Positions 61,066-64,000 of a stretch of DNA of 64,000 bases are shown here, in pieces. Source of the stretch: UBA6016 sp964568395 (GTDB lineage: Bacteria; Campylobacterota; Campylobacteria; Campylobacterales; UBA6016). Position 1 is the first letter of the stretch, and every line of letters begins with the position of its first letter. The position numbers and the translations under genes are program-made. The notes under the pieces were generated by a model that saw only the letters and a program-made list of their open reading frames with translations, did no database searches and was not told where the DNA came from. The DNA is taken from NCBI GenBank assembly GCA_964568395.1, contig CAZMPN010000002.1, forward strand, positions 62,001 to 126,000, written 5' to 3'.

Positions 61066-61419
61066 TTGAAGATTGCAGTTGTTTGTGATTCACCGCTTTT
61101 GAAAAAATGTTTAGAAGTTTTTTTAAAAGAGAGGCTAAGCTCCTATTCCGCATGCGACTTTGTTATTTCGGACAAAAAAATAGATTCGGAGAAGCCCGTA
61201 TTCGTAATTTCCGACGAAAAAGGCTCGAACCTAAAGAAGCCTTTTTCAAAAACGAAGCTCTTGAAATCTTTGGATGAATACTTTTTGAAACTAAAAAAAC
61301 CAAACGTCCATCCCGCGGCCATACATAGAGCCGAACCGGGAGAGCTGGAAAAGAGAGTAAGGCGTTTGACGGAAGGTTTCGTAAACGATCTTTTGAGGGC
61401 TATAAGAGAGCATAGATGA
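61066..61419 (+). CDS. Small conserved protein of unknown function before rsmD
   Basis: A 117-residue protein starting at TTG behind GAGG. The first 70 residues (KIAVVCDSPLLKKCLEVFL, then PVFVISDEKGSN and KPFSKTKLLKSLDEYF) have the beta-alpha rhythm and the late KPF of a response-regulator receiver, but the acidic phospho-acceptor site is not evident. The rest is basic and helical. It overlaps rsmD by four bases (ATGA). A similar gene sits at this place in C. jejuni, as I recall. No function can be assigned. Confidence 0.7.
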   Translation: MKIAVVCDSPLLKKCLEVFLKERLSSYSACDFVISDKKIDSEKPVFVISDEKGSNLKKPFSKTKLLKSLDEYFLKLKKPNVHPAAIHRAEPGELEKRVRRLTEGFVNDLLRAIREHR

Positions 61420-62006
61420 AAACTATCAATAAGAAATTAACGACAAAAATAATTGCCGGCAAATACAAGGGCAAGACCATTACGCTCGCCGATATTTCGG
61501 TAACGAGAAGCACGAAAAGCATTATCAGGGAGTCGGTGTTTAATACGTTGCAAGGCGAGATAGAAGGCGCCGTATTCGTAGAGGTATTCGCCGGTAGCGG
61601 TACTATGGGCATAGAGGCTCTTAGCCGCAGAGCAGGGTTTGTGCATTTTCTTGAAAAAAACAGAAACTCCTACTATTGCATACAGGATAATCTGGACTCC
61701 TTGGACGCCGAAAACGCAAAGGCCTACAATGTCGATAGTTTTGAATATTTCCCAAATCTCTTAAATAGTCTGCAAAAAGAGGAGAAGAGGATATTTTATT
61801 TCGATCCTCCGTTTAGCATTAGGGAAAATATGGATGGAATATATGAGGAAACGATCGGCCTAATAAAACAAATCAGGCCAAAAAGGCTAGACATCGTGGC
61901 CGTAGAATATATGACCGGATATGAATTGCCGGATAAAATAGGTAGTTTTAGTTTGCAAAAATCAAAAAAATTCGGGAAAAGCTCGGTAGCCTACTACACT
62001 CTGTAG
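61416..62006 (+). CDS. rsmD: 16S rRNA (guanine966-N2)-methyltransferase RsmD
   Basis: Methylates G966 in the 30S subunit. 196 residues with the SAM-binding motif VEVFAGSGTMGIEAL (about 49-63) and the catalytic FYFDPPFSI (DPPF, an N4/N2-type motif). The N-terminal KIIAGKYKGKTI and TRSTKSIIRESVF are family-typical. It leads into flgI after 59 bases. Confidence 0.93.
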   Translation: MKTINKKLTTKIIAGKYKGKTITLADISVTRSTKSIIRESVFNTLQGEIEGAVFVEVFAGSGTMGIEALSRRAGFVHFLEKNRNSYYCIQDNLDSLDAENAKAYNVDSFEYFPNLLNSLQKEEKRIFYFDPPFSIRENMDGIYEETIGLIKQIRPKRLDIVAVEYMTGYELPDKIGSFSLQKSKKFGKSSVAYYTL

Positions 62007-62065
62007 AATTTTATTGGAACGCGCTTTGCTTTGAAGAGGCTAAATAGCCTTGAGGGTGCGTGATA

Positions 62066-63133
62066 ATGAAAAGAATATTCGGCCTATGCCTGCTGGTTGC
62101 GACTCTATGCGATTCGCTTTTTGCCACAAGAGTCAAAGACCTTGCCAATATAGTCGGCGTGAGAGATAATCAGCTTATAGGATACGGTCTTGTCGTCGGT
62201 CTTAACGGCACAGGCGACGGTTCTACGTCCGTATTTACGACACAATCACTCTCGAATCTTTTGGCAACGGTAAACGTAAAGATAGATCCAAAAGACATTA
62301 AATCAAAAAACATCGCGGCCGTAATGGTGACCGCTAGTATCCCGGCATTCTCCAGGCAGGGCGACAAGGTGGACGTCTATGTATCCTCGATAGGCGACGC
62401 AAAATCTTTGGAGGGCGGGACGCTGCTTCTGACGGCCTTAAAAGGCGTTGACGGCAGGATATACGCCCTAGGGCAGGGAACTATCTCTACGGGCGGCTTC
62501 AACGCCGGCGGAAAAGGGCAAAAAAATCACGTAACGTCTGCCACTCTCAGGAACGGCGGACTCATCGAGAGGGAAATCCCTTTTAATATAGCCCAAAAAG
62601 ACGGCGTAATGCTGAGCCTAAAACAAGCAAACTTTCAAAACGCAATCAAAATACAAGACGCAATCAATAAAGGGATCGGCGGAGGCGTAGCCTTTGCGGA
62701 GGATTCTAGAACGCTAAAGCTGCTGAAGCCTGAGACGCAGAGTATGGTCGAGTTTCTGGCGAGAGTCCAGAATATCGTAGTCGAAGCCGAAAAAGAGAAT
62801 AAAATCGTAATAGACGAAAAAACAGGAACGGTAGTTGCTGGTGCTGATATAAAGATAGAGCCGGTCGTCATAACGCACGGCGATATCACGATAAAGGTGC
62901 GTGCAGACGGTGCGAAAGAGCCTGAGGCGGACGGCAAGAATATAGTCGATATGGGCGACGGGGCGAAAGTCGGGATAGCTTCCAATATAGTCTCCTCGCC
63001 TGCATCCCAAATGACGCTTTCGACTTTGATGAGGGCTTTGCAAAAACTTGGCGCGAAGCCTAGGGACGTCATATCCATCATCGAAGCCATGAAAAGCGCC
63101 GGTGCCATCAGGGCCGACTTGGAAATAATATAG
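62066..63133 (+). CDS. flgI: Flagellar P-ring protein FlgI
   Basis: Forms the periplasmic P-ring around the rod. 355 residues from ATG 62066, nine bases after GAGGG; a GTG two codons earlier is less well placed. A signal peptide (KRIFGLCLLVATLCDSLFA) is followed by VKDLANIVGVRDNQLIGYGL and VGLNGTGDGS, the family signature. The C-terminus (IVSSPASQMTLSTLMRALQ) is complete. Confidence 0.96.
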   Translation: MKRIFGLCLLVATLCDSLFATRVKDLANIVGVRDNQLIGYGLVVGLNGTGDGSTSVFTTQSLSNLLATVNVKIDPKDIKSKNIAAVMVTASIPAFSRQGDKVDVYVSSIGDAKSLEGGTLLLTALKGVDGRIYALGQGTISTGGFNAGGKGQKNHVTSATLRNGGLIEREIPFNIAQKDGVMLSLKQANFQNAIKIQDAINKGIGGGVAFAEDSRTLKLLKPETQSMVEFLARVQNIVVEAEKENKIVIDEKTGTVVAGADIKIEPVVITHGDITIKVRADGAKEPEADGKNIVDMGDGAKVGIASNIVSSPASQMTLSTLMRALQKLGAKPRDVISIIEAMKSAGAIRADLEII

Positions 63134-63145
63134 AAGGAGTCTGTG

Positions 63146-63433
63146 ATGCTTGATGTTTCAAACGCTCTATACTCTTATTCGGCGGCAAAAACCGGAAACG
63201 TAAGCGCGCTTAGCAAGGATGACGCGAAGCTGAAAGAAAAAACCGACGCTTTTGAGTCTGTCATAGTAAAGCAGATGCTTGATATCGCGCTTGACGAGAA
63301 GTACTCCATTTTTCCGGATGACGCCGGTAAGGATATATACAAGTCCATGTATACCGATACGCTATCCAATTCGGTGTCCGGCGGGTTTGGATATAGCGAT
63401 ATGCTGTTTAACTTTTTGAAAGAGAGGGCCTAA
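63146..63433 (+). CDS. flgJ: FlgJ-type rod-binding protein (without muramidase domain)
   Basis: A 95-residue protein matching only the rod-binding N-terminal part of FlgJ: KTDAFESVIVKQMLDIALDE and a YKSMYTDTLSNSVSGGFG motif. The peptidoglycan hydrolase domain is missing, as usual in Campylobacterales, where a separate enzyme may do this. Starts GTG 63143 or ATG 63146 are both behind AGGAG. Its stop codon TAA lies in the -35 of the flgM promoter. Confidence 0.9.
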   Translation: MLDVSNALYSYSAAKTGNVSALSKDDAKLKEKTDAFESVIVKQMLDIALDEKYSIFPDDAGKDIYKSMYTDTLSNSVSGGFGYSDMLFNFLKERA

Positions 63434-63457
63434 AGTTTTGCTGTTCGTTGCCGATAT
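63431..63457 (+). promoter_or_regulatory. Sigma28 promoter of flgM
   Basis: TAAA (63431-63434), exactly 15 bases, GCCGATAT (63450-63457): a perfect match to the Campylobacter FliA consensus. The first three bases of the -35 are the flgJ stop codon. It is 49 bases before the flgM ATG. Confidence 0.9.
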
Positions 63458-63505
63458 GGTGCGTGAACTAACATTCAAACCCTTCATTCTCAAAGGACAA
63501 TAGTT

Positions 63506-63706
63506 ATGGTAAACGCACTTAATTCCGGCGTATCCGGAGTAAAAAATCAACCGTTGGAGTTAGACGGGATGAGAGCAGAAAAAAAGCAAAACACGCAAGA
63601 GGCTTCGAAAGAAGAATCTAAAGTAGAAAAGTTAAAAAAACTCATAGAGAGCGGGGATTACAAGCTCGATATGCAAAAGACCGCTAAGGCTCTGCTAGAG
63701 TTTTAG
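63506..63706 (+). CDS. flgM: Anti-sigma28 factor FlgM
   Basis: Holds FliA inactive until the hook is complete, after which it is exported. A 66-residue, mostly polar and probably disordered protein, with the C-terminal sigma-binding region KVEKLKKLIESGDYKLDMQK and the ending TAKALLEF. GGACA lies before the ATG. The upstream sigma28 promoter implies feedback control. Confidence 0.92.
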   Translation: MVNALNSGVSGVKNQPLELDGMRAEKKQNTQEASKEESKVEKLKKLIESGDYKLDMQKTAKALLEF

Positions 63707-63733
63707 TGTTCTCGTATTTTAAAGGGGTTTAAT

Positions 63734-64000
63734 ATGTTAGTTCACTACCTTAATCTTGCTATTGAGTCGCTGCAAAGCCTCATAGACATCACAAAATCAG
63801 ATATAGACGATATAAAACTTGCAAAACACGAAAAGCTCTTTGCCAGATTGAAAAGCAAAGAGGAGATCCTCGGTTCTTTCGAGAAGTATAAAAATCTGAT
63901 AGATTCCGAAATCGTATCCATGGCAAACAAGAATCCGTCGGCAGACCTAAAAGAGCTGCTTTCGGATTCGCAAAAAGATTTGCTTGACGATATGAGGACG
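63734..64000 (+). CDS. FlgN-like flagellar export chaperone (partial)
   Basis: The first 89 codons of a helical protein cut by the window edge: MLVHYLNLAIESLQSLIDIT, then a charged helix with KHEKLFARLKSKEEILGSF, typical of FlgN, the chaperone of hook-filament junction proteins FlgK and FlgL. GGGG lies nine bases before the ATG. The place behind flgM matches C. jejuni, where flgK follows. Confidence 0.75.
   Translation, partial: MLVHYLNLAIESLQSLIDITKSDIDDIKLAKHEKLFARLKSKEEILGSFEKYKNLIDSEIVSMANKNPSADLKELLSDSQKDLLDDMRT

Noticed and set aside
1..64000. tRNA genes, CRISPR arrays, insertion sequences, tmRNA
   Set aside because: No cloverleaf-type T-loop with matching arms, no regularly spaced direct repeats, and no transposase-like protein was seen by eye.

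Overview
The window is a stretch of chromosome from a flagellated member of the Campylobacterales. Three things support this. The two flagellins have the epsilon-proteobacterial N-terminus (MGFRINTN). A complete pseudaminic acid (Pse) operon sits behind dcd. Gene order repeatedly matches what I recall of the Campylobacter jejuni map: rpiB-(small membrane protein)-apt-dedA-pepA-ychF; SurA-like/accC/accB/dcd/pseB/pseC; radA-ftsY-tlpA/5-FCL-rny; rpe/rpmB; rsmD-flgI-flgJ-flgM-flgN. G+C looks clearly higher than in C. jejuni, so a higher-GC Campylobacter or a close relative such as Sulfurospirillum is likely. The genus cannot be fixed from the sequence alone.

Layout. 1-8.4 kb is housekeeping: the tail of a PBP1A-type gene, rpiB, apt, a DedA protein, pepA and ychF on the plus strand, then topA, a phosphodiesterase and bioB on the minus strand. 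8.4-15.1 kb is a flagellin locus: flaA with a sigma28-type promoter, a Maf-family (DUF115) flagellin-glycosylation gene, flaB with a sigma54-type promoter, a SurA-like chaperone, and a small protein with its own sigma54-like promoter. 15.1-17 kb holds accBC. 17.0-22.7 kb is dcd followed by the Pse pathway (pseB, pseC, pseF, a pseG-pseH fusion, pseI), with genes coupled by 4-11 nt overlaps. 22.7-28.5 kb holds three putative glycosyltransferase genes and an asnB-like amidotransferase. 28.5-32 kb is a strongly AT-rich two-gene cassette of unknown function. 32-40.3 kb is a mixed block: moaA, CHAD, queD-like, a lipoprotein cytochrome c, SemiSWEET, a poorly understood radical-SAM DNA-metabolism pair, a TPR-glycosyltransferase, a second DedA, moaE and moaD. 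40.4-46.5 kb has mqnA, a flippase-like protein, htpG (behind a CIRCE-like element) and an accessory trio (MNT nucleotidyltransferase, acyltransferase, divergent SIR2-like protein). 46.5-57.9 kb is again housekeeping: trpF, rpe, rpmB, a YoeB-type toxin-antitoxin pair, argJ, an antiporter, radA, ftsY, tlpA, 5-FCL, rny, DUF309 and a J-domain protein. 57.9-64 kb is flagellar: a fliT-like gene, fliS, fliD, flaG, then rsmD, flgI, flgJ-like, flgM and the start of flgN.

How the genes fit together. The flagellins, FliD cap, FliS/FliT-like and FlgN chaperones, FlgM anti-sigma28 and FlgI P-ring belong to one flagellum. PseB-C-H-G-I-F make CMP-pseudaminic acid, and the Maf protein is the likely transferase that puts it on flagellin. 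The sigma28 and sigma54 promoter motifs read here place flaA and flgM in the late class, and flaB plus the unknown gene at 14.6 kb in the RpoN class.

Most interesting points: a phosphodiesterase ORF whose only sensible start is ATC; the AT-rich two-gene membrane cassette at 28.6-32.0 kb; the PseG-PseH fusion; a SIR2-like protein that has lost the catalytic histidine; a radical-SAM/DNA-metabolism pair without a visible uracil-DNA glycosylase; and a CIRCE-like operator before htpG. No tRNA, rRNA, CRISPR array, insertion sequence or origin was recognised. No gene-free stretch exceeds 300 bases.
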